Shown here piece by piece: positions 46,193 through 54,617 of a stretch of 64,000 nucleotides of DNA. The notes beneath the pieces were generated by a model. That model was not told where the DNA came from, searched no databases, and saw only the letters and a list, made by a program, of their open reading frames with translations. Position 1 is the stretch's first letter. Every line of letters begins with the position of its first letter. The stretch is taken from the NCBI RefSeq assembly GCF_000019165.1, contig NC_010337.2, positions 62,001-126,000 of the forward strand, in the 5' to 3' direction. The position numbers were made by a program, and so were the translations under genes. The stretch comes from Heliomicrobium modesticaldum Ice1. Its GTDB lineage: Bacteria > Bacillota > Desulfitobacteriia > Heliobacteriales > Heliobacteriaceae.

Positions 46193-47550
46193 TCCTTTTT
46201 GTTAAGGTTTAGTAGAGACGCAACTTCAAAAAGTCCTCTCGTATACACATCGCACAATTCATGCAAATATTCAGGTTCATGATCTAACGGCCCAGATTTA
46301 TGTATTAAAAATTCTGATATAGATGGCTTCTTAGTAAGCTTTTGTATTGCAACCTCAAAAGATCGCAGCTGCGCCCCTGTTTCGGTATTATGCAATTGTT
46401 TGAGTATATCTAAATCTTCAATGTAATATTGTGTTTTATCGTTTTCCTGACCAAACGCAAAGTTTATAGCTGCTCTCCGAATTATACATGGCACACAATG
46501 CCCACAATGCATATGAGTGCTACCACGATATCTATATTTTGTTGGAGCCGAACACGACATTGATATAGGCAGTAAATCAAGTAATAATTCCTTATTTAGA
46601 CAATCACGTGCCATTTCACCTTTTGTCTTATTCCAATATGGATTTCTTATGGATTTTCCAAGGTTAACTATGCCTAAAATCTCATTCCATAGTTTGAAGT
46701 AATACGGATGTGTTGTTCTTGTACTATGAGATCCAACTCTTAAATCATCCAAGGGGACATTTATTGCAATAAGACCATTTTCTGGTACATCCAATATATC
46801 TACTTTTGGAAGTCCGGATAATGCAAATAACGCTAAAGATATATATAAAAACGATCTGCTTCTGGTAGTGTTTTCTTTACAGCTTTGACTTACAATATGT
46901 TTATTAAAAGACATCCATAAATTTAGTTGAGAAAACGAAATATCCGCATAGTTATTACTCAAAGTATTTATTATTTCTTTCTGATAATTTTTAGTATATC
47001 CATCACCTGCATGGCTAATAAATAAAGGAGTTTTCTTCTCTTCCAAAGAGTTAATCGCAAATATCAAACTATCCATTCCGCCAGAAAATAGCGAAACGGT
47101 ATCATAATCATATAACGATATTATTTTGACCTTCGGGGTTATTTCGTTAACATTAAAATTCCTACTACAATAATTTATATCCCATATATCCCCAGTAAGG
47201 AACCTTAACATTTTTTCAAAATGATCTTTTGTGGGTATCCAGACATCAGGATTTGATACAGGCACAACTAAAGAAAACTCTCTTGTCCATGAGTCCTGAG
47301 AGTCAATATCACGTGATACACGTGTATCGGCTAAGTATACTAATGTAGCTAATGTTAAGATGTCAAAGCCCAACTCCGATGGAACAACATTTAACTTAAG
47401 TAAATACTTAAAAGTTTTTTGAATCCCATATCTTAAATAAGTCGTCTTATCGAGAAAAGGAACACAAATTATTTCTCTGCCAGATTTTGAATAATCTTTA
47501 AAAAGTGATTCATCGTAATTATAAAAGCCATAGAATGTATACCTTCTCAT
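46189..47550 (-). CDS. qatC: QatC: QueC-like protein
   Basis: 453 residues. A PP-loop ATP pyrophosphatase motif, TVSLFSGGMDSLIFAINSLE, lies near residue 135, and a zinc-binding CxxC-type cluster (SCSAPTKY, then HCGHCVPC) near residue 375, as in QueC, the 7-cyano-7-deazaguanine synthase. The N-terminal ~130 residues and overall length exceed QueC (about 230 residues), which fits the defence-associated branch. Related enzymes in immunity have been reported to attach a deazaguanine to a partner protein N-terminus (from memory). The ATG adjoins the qatB stop (TAAATG). Confidence 0.9.
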   Translation of the reverse strand: MRRYTFYGFYNYDESLFKDYSKSGREIICVPFLDKTTYLRYGIQKTFKYLLKLNVVPSELGFDILTLATLVYLADTRVSRDIDSQDSWTREFSLVVPVSNPDVWIPTKDHFEKMLRFLTGDIWDINYCSRNFNVNEITPKVKIISLYDYDTVSLFSGGMDSLIFAINSLEEKKTPLFISHAGDGYTKNYQKEIINTLSNNYADISFSQLNLWMSFNKHIVSQSCKENTTRSRSFLYISLALFALSGLPKVDILDVPENGLIAINVPLDDLRVGSHSTRTTHPYYFKLWNEILGIVNLGKSIRNPYWNKTKGEMARDCLNKELLLDLLPISMSCSAPTKYRYRGSTHMHCGHCVPCIIRRAAINFAFGQENDKTQYYIEDLDILKQLHNTETGAQLRSFEVAIQKLTKKPSISEFLIHKSGPLDHEPEYLHELCDVYTRGLFEVASLLNLNKKD

Positions 47551-48358
47551 TTACTCTTCACCCTCCTCAGCAAGATTTTCCAAAATCGTATAGGCCGTCA
47601 AATAAACTCCATCAACAACTTCTCTCGCACGTTCATCGCTTATTTCTTGAAAATCAATACCAAGTCCCGTAATAGCATCACTAACGGTTCCTTTTATAAA
47701 CTCGCTTAATTGACTCTCAATAAAATTAATTTCATCAATATCATCAGGCAGACGAAAAGTATTTTTCCCTATATCGTTAATTAACCTCTGCATGATAACA
47801 TTGGAAAAATAAACTTCCATTATTGCTCGAAGCTGCGTTTCATTTATTCCGCTATTTTCTTCAATACCCATCTCTTTGATTAATGGTAACAAATCAATAA
47901 ATGCATTCCTTGCTATTCCTTCATCAGTCCGTCCACCATCAGGGCAAATGTAATCAACAAGACCCAGAAAAATCTGATCGATCGGCTTTCCTATTAGGTT
48001 TTTAAAACCATGCCGCTCTAAAGTTGCATTTTAGACCGTTAGCCGAAATGCTTCCTAAAACACTTATTAATCTGGTACTACTACTTTTTGCAGCACCAAG
48101 TCTTTGAGAAGCGTTGGACGCACCTCCTAAAGAATGCCGAACATAGTTAGAGGCTGCTCGATGAAGGCTGCCACTATTTCTGCCTGATGATTTTATGTAG
48201 TCTGTAAATTCTTTTCTCGGATATCTAAAACGATCCCTATCACCGGGTGGAGGAAGCGGCTTGTCATCTCCAGGATTATCACCGGGCCCATCATCTACCC
48301 ATGAGGGAACTAAAGGAGTATTACCTTTTTGTCCAGAGTTGCTATTGGATGTGCCCAT
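47551..48358 (-). pseudogene. qatB: QatB with a one-base frameshift
   Basis: Reading from ATG 48358 (GGAGG upstream) gives MGTSNSNSGQKGNTPLVPSW, the typical QatB start, and continues to residue ~102 (LGSISANGL). There, GGTCTAAAATGC (T-run 48029-48032 on the + strand) shifts the frame to a stop at 48002. Removing one A restores NATLERHGFKNLIG, GLVDYICPDGGRTDEGIARN and the rest through ETQLRAIMEVYFSNVIMQRL to 47551, about 268 residues. Thus all protein content is present but in two frames. Causes could be mutation, phase variation, or a sequencing error in a homopolymer. If real, the system lacks its QatB function. Confidence 0.88.
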
Positions 48359-48378
48359 ACCAATACCTCCGTTACAAA

Positions 48379-50298
48379 TTATTTATATTTCTTTTGGACA
48401 GCTTGAGCTATCATTTTTACGGTTGTATTCCCGTTTTTCGCTATCTCTTGTATATATTCACTAAGCTGCCTCTTATAATTATCATCTGTAATACTCTTTT
48501 CCCAACCAGAACAAATCCACGCTCCAACTGTAGCTACTGGGAACGTCTTTATGAATTCAATAAGTTTTTGTTGCAATTTTGGATGAAGCTCAACTAGTGC
48601 CCTAATCCCATCAATACCTTGTGGAATATTGGAATAGTCAGTATTTTCCTGCACTTTACTACAAATGAGATCAAATATCATTTCTGCATTCGATTGACTC
48701 AGTGCACTAATTTCTTTTGTTAACGACGCGATCAACATTCTGCTTCCCATCAATTTTTGAACCAATTCGCGTATTTGTTCTGATTGTACTTGTGTAAGGA
48801 AGAAGTCTTTGCGTTCTTTACTTGCAAAATAATAGGGGCGAAGATCCTCTTCCCCAATAAGAGGCTCAATCTTTAACCATTCCAATAATTCTTCATTATT
48901 TTCCCACTCCTTGAGTTGGCTTTCAATAGCAGATATGTTTGGAGCTTTAGCATCAAGCCCTTCAGTTTTTTTGTCTTCAGGTATTTCTTGTCCAGACTCC
49001 TTCTTGCTTTCTAAATATGCTATAAAAGGACTAGTACCATCTGGTGAGAGATTAGAAGCAATACTCTCATAGATATTCGGAATAAAACGTTCCAGAAGCA
49101 TCAATTTTGCTAAGCAAGATAATTTGATATCTTCACCATATCCTCGAGCGTGAGCTATATCATACCTGAGCAGGAGTGTATTTATAAACCTTTTAATCTG
49201 CCTTGGATTACCTGATGAACGTTTTGAAAGAATACTTGATATTTGATTCGAAATTCTAATCTGTTCTGCTACTGATTGATACTTGTCGTCCCCTAATATG
49301 CTCTGGATTTCTGATACTGTTATACCTTCTCCAATCCATGGCCTCTTTATCTTTTCTAGTGCATGTCCTATTAAGCGTGTTATACTTTCGCTATCTGCTG
49401 CGTCTAAAGAAGAACTTATCATTAACAATGTTATATATGTCTTGGCCTCAACTTCACCAAGTGCAGGAATTTTAAATGGAACTTGCACAAGTTTTTCAAG
49501 ATATCTTCTAGAAAACTCTTTTGATATCTCGTTTTCGGGTAAATCGGGGAAATGCTTTTTTACTGCATACTCTATCATTGCCTCATCAGCAGCAATAACA
49601 AATGCCGTGGATTTAGAGAACATAAATAGACGAACAGCCTCAAGTGTCTCAATTGCAACTTCGGGTAAGCACCGGTCAAGATCATCTATTAAAACTACCA
49701 GTTTACTGATACCTGCTTTTTTCATTAAATCATCAAATGATTTTTGAAACTCTTGGAAAGCAATAGATGTTGATTCTTTAGAAAACAGTTTGGAATCATT
49801 AGAGAACTTTCCTAACTTTTCAATGATGCCAGAAACTTTTTCAGGATCTTTAACACCGTCTTTTAGCGCAGTTATAGCATCAGTGATTAATGTCACAGGA
49901 GGAACACCAGTTAGAGCTGTGACCGCTATGCTACCGGCACCTTTCGCAACTTTCAACCAATCAATATTCTTCTTAATTTTTTCTATTATATCTTTAGCTT
50001 TTTCCTTTAATGAGCGCTCTTCTATCAATGTAGTTACAACGCTTTCCATTAAAGCTATTTTAGCGTCTTCAAACCCTTGATATTTCCATCCATTAAACTT
50101 TATACATGCAATTGATTCTTGGGAGGCCAATTCTTCTTTAATCATTTCCAAAACGCTAGATTTTCCAGCACCCCAATCACCGTGGACTCCTATAGTGATC
50201 GGTTCATCCTTGTTATCAACTATAAGTTTCACTATTGACTTTGCAATAGGCTTACTATTTATCATATCAATACAGGTTTCATTATCAGATAAGATCAT
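48379..50298 (-). CDS. qatA: QatA: KAP-family P-loop NTPase
   Basis: 639 residues. Walker A is GVHGDWGAGKSSVLEM near residue 45; Walker B is LVVLIDDLDRCLPE near residue 210; a hydrophobic stretch (AGSIAVTALTGVPPVTLITDA, residues ~125-145) may touch membrane, as usual for KAP NTPases. FINTLLLRYD and KRFIN-type segments mark the helical domain. It is the first gene of the Qat operon, 20 bases before qatB, and the ATG has GGGAGGG upstream. The protein probably powers or senses for the QatB/C/D components. The gene is AT-rich like qatB-D. Confidence 0.9.
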   Translation of the reverse strand: MILSDNETCIDMINSKPIAKSIVKLIVDNKDEPITIGVHGDWGAGKSSVLEMIKEELASQESIACIKFNGWKYQGFEDAKIALMESVVTTLIEERSLKEKAKDIIEKIKKNIDWLKVAKGAGSIAVTALTGVPPVTLITDAITALKDGVKDPEKVSGIIEKLGKFSNDSKLFSKESTSIAFQEFQKSFDDLMKKAGISKLVVLIDDLDRCLPEVAIETLEAVRLFMFSKSTAFVIAADEAMIEYAVKKHFPDLPENEISKEFSRRYLEKLVQVPFKIPALGEVEAKTYITLLMISSSLDAADSESITRLIGHALEKIKRPWIGEGITVSEIQSILGDDKYQSVAEQIRISNQISSILSKRSSGNPRQIKRFINTLLLRYDIAHARGYGEDIKLSCLAKLMLLERFIPNIYESIASNLSPDGTSPFIAYLESKKESGQEIPEDKKTEGLDAKAPNISAIESQLKEWENNEELLEWLKIEPLIGEEDLRPYYFASKERKDFFLTQVQSEQIRELVQKLMGSRMLIASLTKEISALSQSNAEMIFDLICSKVQENTDYSNIPQGIDGIRALVELHPKLQQKLIEFIKTFPVATVGAWICSGWEKSITDDNYKRQLSEYIQEIAKNGNTTVKMIAQAVQKKYK

Positions 50299-50398
50299 AT
50301 GATATTACCCTCCCAATTCATTTATTACCCGATTCATATACCCATACAAAAGTTACAATAACCCGCCATACTTTGTTTTCATAACATATTTGACGCTC

Positions 50399-50512
50399 TT
50401 AATCTGTGCATTTTTCGGTTTTCAGTATGTTATGAATTGCAAATGCAATGCCGAAACGGGAAGCCCCTTCGATTTGCCCTTCAGCACAAAGCGTATGAAC
50501 CCTTATTGCTAT
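50399..50512 (-). pseudogene. Decayed excisionase-like HTH fragment
   Basis: RVHTLCAEGQIEGASRFGIA can be read on the minus strand and ends 14 codons later; no start exists and a stop lies just upstream. It matches RRAQVLCAQGKIPGAVRFGNN of the intact neighbour at 50579-50770, so it is a degenerate paralogue. The rest of 50299-50578 shows no gene. Confidence 0.7.
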
Positions 50513-50578
50513 AACTGCAAGCATCCCGAACTTCCCATTATTCGCATTATACGAACTTGCTCGAATTCTTTCTGTTGT

Positions 50579-50770
50579 TCAGAACAACTCTTTCGGTTTA
50601 GCATGTTTCTTACATCTACCATCCTTCGGTTTCACAGCATCCTTCGGAATTGCCCAATTGTTCCCAAATCGAACAGCGCCAGGGATCTTTCCTTGAGCGC
50701 ATAAAACTTGCGCTCTACGCTGCGTGATGCCCCATTTTTCAGATGCTTCTCTTGCGGTCATATAGTCCAT
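50579..50770 (-). CDS. Excisionase-like helix-turn-helix protein
   Basis: 63 residues. MTAREASEKWGITQRRAQVL is an HTH of the MerR/excisionase type, followed by LCAQGKIPGAVRFGNNWAIP and a lysine-rich tail. Proteins like this accompany site-specific recombinases in clostridial integrative elements and act as directionality factors or regulators. It lies between the qat operon and the sigma-like/recombinase module. A decayed copy of it follows at 50399-50512. Confidence 0.8.
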   Translation of the reverse strand: MDYMTAREASEKWGITQRRAQVLCAQGKIPGAVRFGNNWAIPKDAVKPKDGRCKKHAKPKELF

Positions 50771-50844
50771 AACAACAATCCTTCACAGGAAAATATTACA
50801 TATTATAATTATATATCGATAACGCGAATAATACAATGAATATA

Positions 50845-51240
50845 TCAAAAAATGATTTGTCTTTTGCCTTTGGCAACTATACTTAATAAAAAGCTTACAA
50901 TCTGATTACTTTCCCATTCAGCAAATTCGTCGCGGTTTGTATATTGTTTCTGTTCAAAATCGTCAACTAATATTTCGCAAGAATAGCGCTTAATATTTTT
51001 GATTACACGGCAAAATTCATGATACGCAATCTCCTTTAGCCATGCCCAGAACCGGTAGTTGCTGTTATATGAGGCAATGTACTGTATGGACTTCAGTGCT
51101 GCGTTTTGAATGACATCCTCCTTATCTTCCTTTGTCAAAAATGACCGACAGCTGATGTAAAAAACATAACTTCGGAGGAGTGGATAATTGTGTTCAAACA
51201 ACTGCTCCAAGGCTGTTGTACCTCCAGATACGCATTGCAA
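50845..51240 (-). CDS. Sigma-70-like factor, truncated after region 2
   Basis: 131 residues. The region 2 of sigma-70 family factors is visible: LFEHNYPLLRSYVFYISCRS, then KEDKEDVIQNAALKSIQYIASY and FWAWLKEIAYHEFCRVIKN, including the core-binding and -10 recognition helices. The end (FLLSIVAKGKRQIIF) appears where region 4 should begin, and the HTH of region 4 is missing. Either the gene is 3' truncated, or it is a region-2-only element protein. ATG 51240 has only weak support. It lies within the mobile-element module. Confidence 0.65.
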   Translation of the reverse strand: MQCVSGGTTALEQLFEHNYPLLRSYVFYISCRSFLTKEDKEDVIQNAALKSIQYIASYNSNYRFWAWLKEIAYHEFCRVIKNIKRYSCEILVDDFEQKQYTNRDEFAEWESNQIVSFLLSIVAKGKRQIIF

Positions 51241-51288
51241 GCTGCCCAGCTTAAACCAACAGGAAAGCGTATATTATGCATTTCAATT

Positions 51289-52002
51289 TTACATTCCTTG
51301 TTCAAGCTGCATTCCTCCTTGCTCCTGTTCTGTTTGTTTCATGCTCTCTGCGATCTGCTGGCGGTCGTAGCAGTAGATGTAGGCGTTATAATTGCCCTGC
51401 TGGGGAAAACAGCGGATGTAATAGCTGTAGGCTTCGGTTTCCAGCTTGAAGCCATAGGAATTGCTGCAGTATTGGTCTGTGAATCTGGCGTCCTCATGGT
51501 CATGGCACCACTTTGCCATCGCATTCAAATTTTCAAGCGGGCCGCATCTGCGGAGTTCATCTATTACTGTCTGGAAGTCTTCTTTGAATGCCGGAGTTAT
51601 AAGCTCTGCAAGATGGTCAAACCATGTATGCCAGAACTCTTTACCCTTATGCCCAAAGTCACATCGGAAATGCCCGATGCATCCGCGCTGTATATCGTCA
51701 TCGCTGTTGCTTGAAAAGAAAAGAGCCGCCTCATTTTTGTCGGCGGCACACAGCTCATATTTCATTTTTATGCCTTGATCCGGCTGCGTGATCACACGGA
51801 AGCTGTCCTCGCCGGGAACTAGGGCAAGACTTCTGCCATTATCCCAAGTCATTTGGAGCTGGCCGATATCATCCACACAATCCACCGTACCCTGTAACCC
51901 GCGGGGCATATCTGCTTCGCCGCTCATGGAAACAAGTTCGATGCGGGTACCGGGAGGGTATTGGTCTTTGATTCGTTGTATGCGTCTGTGGTCCATATTC
52001 AT
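51289..52002 (-). CDS. DUF4314 domain protein
   Basis: 237 residues. The N-terminus MDHRRIQRIKDQYPPGTRIELVSM, GLQGTVDCVDDIGQLQMTWDNGRSLALVPGEDSF is DUF4314, a small SH3-like domain frequent in integrative elements of Clostridia. The C-terminal part (KNEAALFFSSNSDDDIQRGC to YIYCYDRQQIAESMKQTEQE) is aromatic-rich, conserved in related elements as far as I recall, and of unknown role. ATG 52002 is preceded by GGAGGTATC. The gene follows the large serine recombinase in the same direction. Confidence 0.78.
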   Translation of the reverse strand: MNMDHRRIQRIKDQYPPGTRIELVSMSGEADMPRGLQGTVDCVDDIGQLQMTWDNGRSLALVPGEDSFRVITQPDQGIKMKYELCAADKNEAALFFSSNSDDDIQRGCIGHFRCDFGHKGKEFWHTWFDHLAELITPAFKEDFQTVIDELRRCGPLENLNAMAKWCHDHEDARFTDQYCSNSYGFKLETEAYSYYIRCFPQQGNYNAYIYCYDRQQIAESMKQTEQEQGGMQLEQGM

Positions 52003-52094
52003 GCTGATACCTCCGTTTTTCAAGGTTCTATATAAATAGCGGAGCTGCTTTGCTCCGCTAAATGGTTTTATTATTTGCTATACATCGGGATATC

Positions 52095-53744
52095 CTATAT
52101 CGTGAGCGGTTGTTCCATCGTAATGCCGCCTTTGAAAATAAAGAGCAGCTTATCTTCATTCACCACCTTGATGGTGTCGATAAATTGCCGCACGATGTTG
52201 TTGCTGTATTCCGTTATTTCAAAGGGGGCGTCTTCCAGCGCCTTGCAGATGTCGTCCATCTGCCTGGCGAGTTTATCCGGACCGTTTTGCTCCGCCTGGT
52301 ATTGCTCCAGTGTTTTCTGCAGGGATTTGATTTCCTCCGAAATTTCTCTGAACTTGTCCTCGTAGCTTTCGGCGTTTCCCGCCTTTGCCGCGACCGCCAC
52401 CAGCTCCATCATGCTGTCCTGCAGCTCGCGGATGCGGTTTTCGATTGCGTATGGATTGGTCGCGCCGCTGCTTTTTTCAGAAAGCGTGATTTTCAGATTG
52501 GTTTTAAGGATACCGATGAGCCGTTCCCGATTGCTCATCATGGCGTTGATGGCTTTCAGCACCGCTGCCTGAAGCCTTTCTTCATCAACGGTGGGGGAGC
52601 TTTTGCAGTATTTCGTGCCGTAGTCCAACCGGCTGATGCACCGCCACACGATCTTTTTCTTGCCCCGCTTTGACCAGGTCACCCGCTTGTAGGGAGTACC
52701 GCAGTTGCCGCAGATAAGAAGCTCGGTCAGGGCGTACCTTCCGCTGTATTTGGATTGTCCGGTTTTGCTGGTCTTGTCGGATACCTTCCGCTTTCCGGCA
52801 CGGCGGGCGATTTCCGCTTGCACTTTCTCAAAAAGCGTACGGTCGATGATCGCCTCATGGTGGTTTTGAACCAGGTATTTGGGTAGCTCGCCGTTATTTT
52901 TCCTTGTTTTCTTGCTGATGCAGTTTTCCACGAAGGTCTTTTGCAGGAGGGCGTCGCCGCAGTATTTCTCGTTCCGGAGCATATACTGCAGGGCGCCGAC
53001 GGACCATTGGGGCTTTCCTCCAGCCGCAGCGATGCCTTCCGCTTCCAGCATCCGCTTGATATCAGGCACGCTGCTTCCGGCAAGATAGCTTTGAAATATC
53101 CGCCGCACTACAGCCGCCTGTTCGGGGACCACCCTGGGCTTATCATTCTCGCCCCGTTCGTATCCGTAGATTCTTGAATACTGGAAGGATACCTTTCCGC
53201 TTTTAAAGGCCTGGCGTTTGCCCCAGCGGACGTTCTGGCTGATTGACTCGCTCTGCGCCTGGGCGAAGCCTGCCAGCATGGTGATAATAATTTCGGTGTC
53301 CGCTTTCATGGTGTTGATGTTTTCGTTTTCAAAAATGACCGCTATCCCCAGCTCCTTGAGTTCCCGGATGTAGTTCAGGCAGTCTACCGTGTTTCTCGCA
53401 AACCGGCTGATAGACTTGGTCAGTATGATATCAATCTTGCCCTTCCTGCACAGACGGATCATTCTCAGAAAGTTGGTGCGCTTTTTTACCGACGTCCCCG
53501 TGATGCCTTCGTCTGCGAATATGCCTGCCAGCGTCCATTCGGGGTTGCTCATGATCTTGTCGGTATAGTAAGCCACCTGCGCCTCGTAGCTGGTGAGCTG
53601 TTCCTCCTGGTCGGTGGAGACCCTGCAGTATGCGGCGGCGCGAAGCTGCCGGGGGAAGGTCCTGTTTTGGGCTACGAGTGGATTGGCGGGGATGATGATA
53701 ATTTGCTTTTCTTGCGGTTGTAAATCGCTTTGTGCCGTCAGCAT
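52095..53744 (-). CDS. Large serine recombinase 1
   Basis: 549 residues. The catalytic domain has RAAAYCRVSTDQEEQ with the nucleophilic serine, FADEGITGTS and TKSISRFARNTVDCL. The recombinase domain (YGYERGENDKPRVVPEQAAV) and a zinc ribbon (ICGNCGTPYKRV, then WRCISRLD...KYC) follow, and a coiled C-terminus (REISEEIKSLQKTLEQYQAE). It is thus a complete large serine integrase. ATG 53744 has AAGGAGAG upstream and overlaps the stop of the middle recombinase (ATGCTGA). Likely drives excision and integration of the element. Confidence 0.9.
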   Translation of the reverse strand: MLTAQSDLQPQEKQIIIIPANPLVAQNRTFPRQLRAAAYCRVSTDQEEQLTSYEAQVAYYTDKIMSNPEWTLAGIFADEGITGTSVKKRTNFLRMIRLCRKGKIDIILTKSISRFARNTVDCLNYIRELKELGIAVIFENENINTMKADTEIIITMLAGFAQAQSESISQNVRWGKRQAFKSGKVSFQYSRIYGYERGENDKPRVVPEQAAVVRRIFQSYLAGSSVPDIKRMLEAEGIAAAGGKPQWSVGALQYMLRNEKYCGDALLQKTFVENCISKKTRKNNGELPKYLVQNHHEAIIDRTLFEKVQAEIARRAGKRKVSDKTSKTGQSKYSGRYALTELLICGNCGTPYKRVTWSKRGKKKIVWRCISRLDYGTKYCKSSPTVDEERLQAAVLKAINAMMSNRERLIGILKTNLKITLSEKSSGATNPYAIENRIRELQDSMMELVAVAAKAGNAESYEDKFREISEEIKSLQKTLEQYQAEQNGPDKLARQMDDICKALEDAPFEITEYSNNIVRQFIDTIKVVNEDKLLFIFKGGITMEQPLTI

Positions 53745-54616
53745 GGCATTGCTCTCCTTTCCGGCCTGTTTTCAAGGCTCTGTCCGTTTTTTAACTTCAG
53801 GGAGACCGTTCCGTCCGGCTGGACGACGACCGCGTCCACGGCGCATTCGAACAGCTCCGCATCAAACTGTGTTAGGAGTTTACGGCTTTCAAAGGCCGCT
53901 TTGATTTCCCGCGCCTTTTGCGGCAGGAGACCGTCCGGGCAGCTCTCGTATTGGGCGGCGGCGCGGGCCATGATCAGGATTCTGGCGTATTCCTCGTCGC
54001 AGTCCGTCTTGTCCAGTTCCCGGTTGATCTCGTTGGTCAGCCTTGTGATTTCGAGGTCATGGCATCGGCTTACAATGTCCGGGATTTCGATGCGCTGCGG
54101 ATTTTCAACGGCAAGGTTCAGCAGGGAGATGATCTGCCCGGTCAGCAGGGTGTCGGTGATTTTTGCCGTGCGGCGGCACCCGGTATTTTTGCATTTCCAT
54201 TTCTCCCCGGTCCGGTTGTCCAGAATCCTTTCATAGGGGCTTCCGCATTCTCTGCAAAATACTTTCCTTTTCAGGGCTGTAATCTCCGGAGCCGTATGTA
54301 TATCCTTGCGGGTATATTTTGCCTGCTGGAGCAGGGCGGACTGTCTGAACTCGTCCTCCGTGACCAGTTTGGGATATCCGTCCTGTCCGGTATATTTCCG
54401 GTTTTGCAGGATGCGTCCCACCATATTCTTGTTCCAGCGGGAGGAGCCTTCGCTATAGGGCTGCCCCGCTTTTTCCAGCATGGCGGCGATCCGGCCGTAG
54501 GACTCGCCGGATATGTATTGCCGGAAGATCAGCCGCACCATTTCCGCTTCCCTGTCATGAGGTACGATGACTCCTTCAGAAAGCCGGTATCCGAATGGGA
54601 TGTATCGGTTTTTCAT
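53738..54616 (-). CDS. Recombinase-like protein lacking the catalytic domain
   Basis: 292 residues beginning directly in the recombinase domain (PFGYRLSEGVIVPHDREAEM), with RWNKNMVGRILQNRKYTGQD, a zinc ribbon (VFCRECGSPYERIL, then WKCKNTGCR) and a coiled region. The ~140-residue resolvase domain with the serine is absent, although ribosome site and overlaps to both neighbours are intact, so it is not obviously a fragment. It probably pairs with the full recombinases as an accessory DNA-binding subunit. This three-recombinase layout recurs in clostridial elements. Confidence 0.85.
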   Translation of the reverse strand: MKNRYIPFGYRLSEGVIVPHDREAEMVRLIFRQYISGESYGRIAAMLEKAGQPYSEGSSRWNKNMVGRILQNRKYTGQDGYPKLVTEDEFRQSALLQQAKYTRKDIHTAPEITALKRKVFCRECGSPYERILDNRTGEKWKCKNTGCRRTAKITDTLLTGQIISLLNLAVENPQRIEIPDIVSRCHDLEITRLTNEINRELDKTDCDEEYARILIMARAAAQYESCPDGLLPQKAREIKAAFESRKLLTQFDAELFECAVDAVVVQPDGTVSLKLKNGQSLENRPERRAMPC

Positions 54617-54617
54617 G

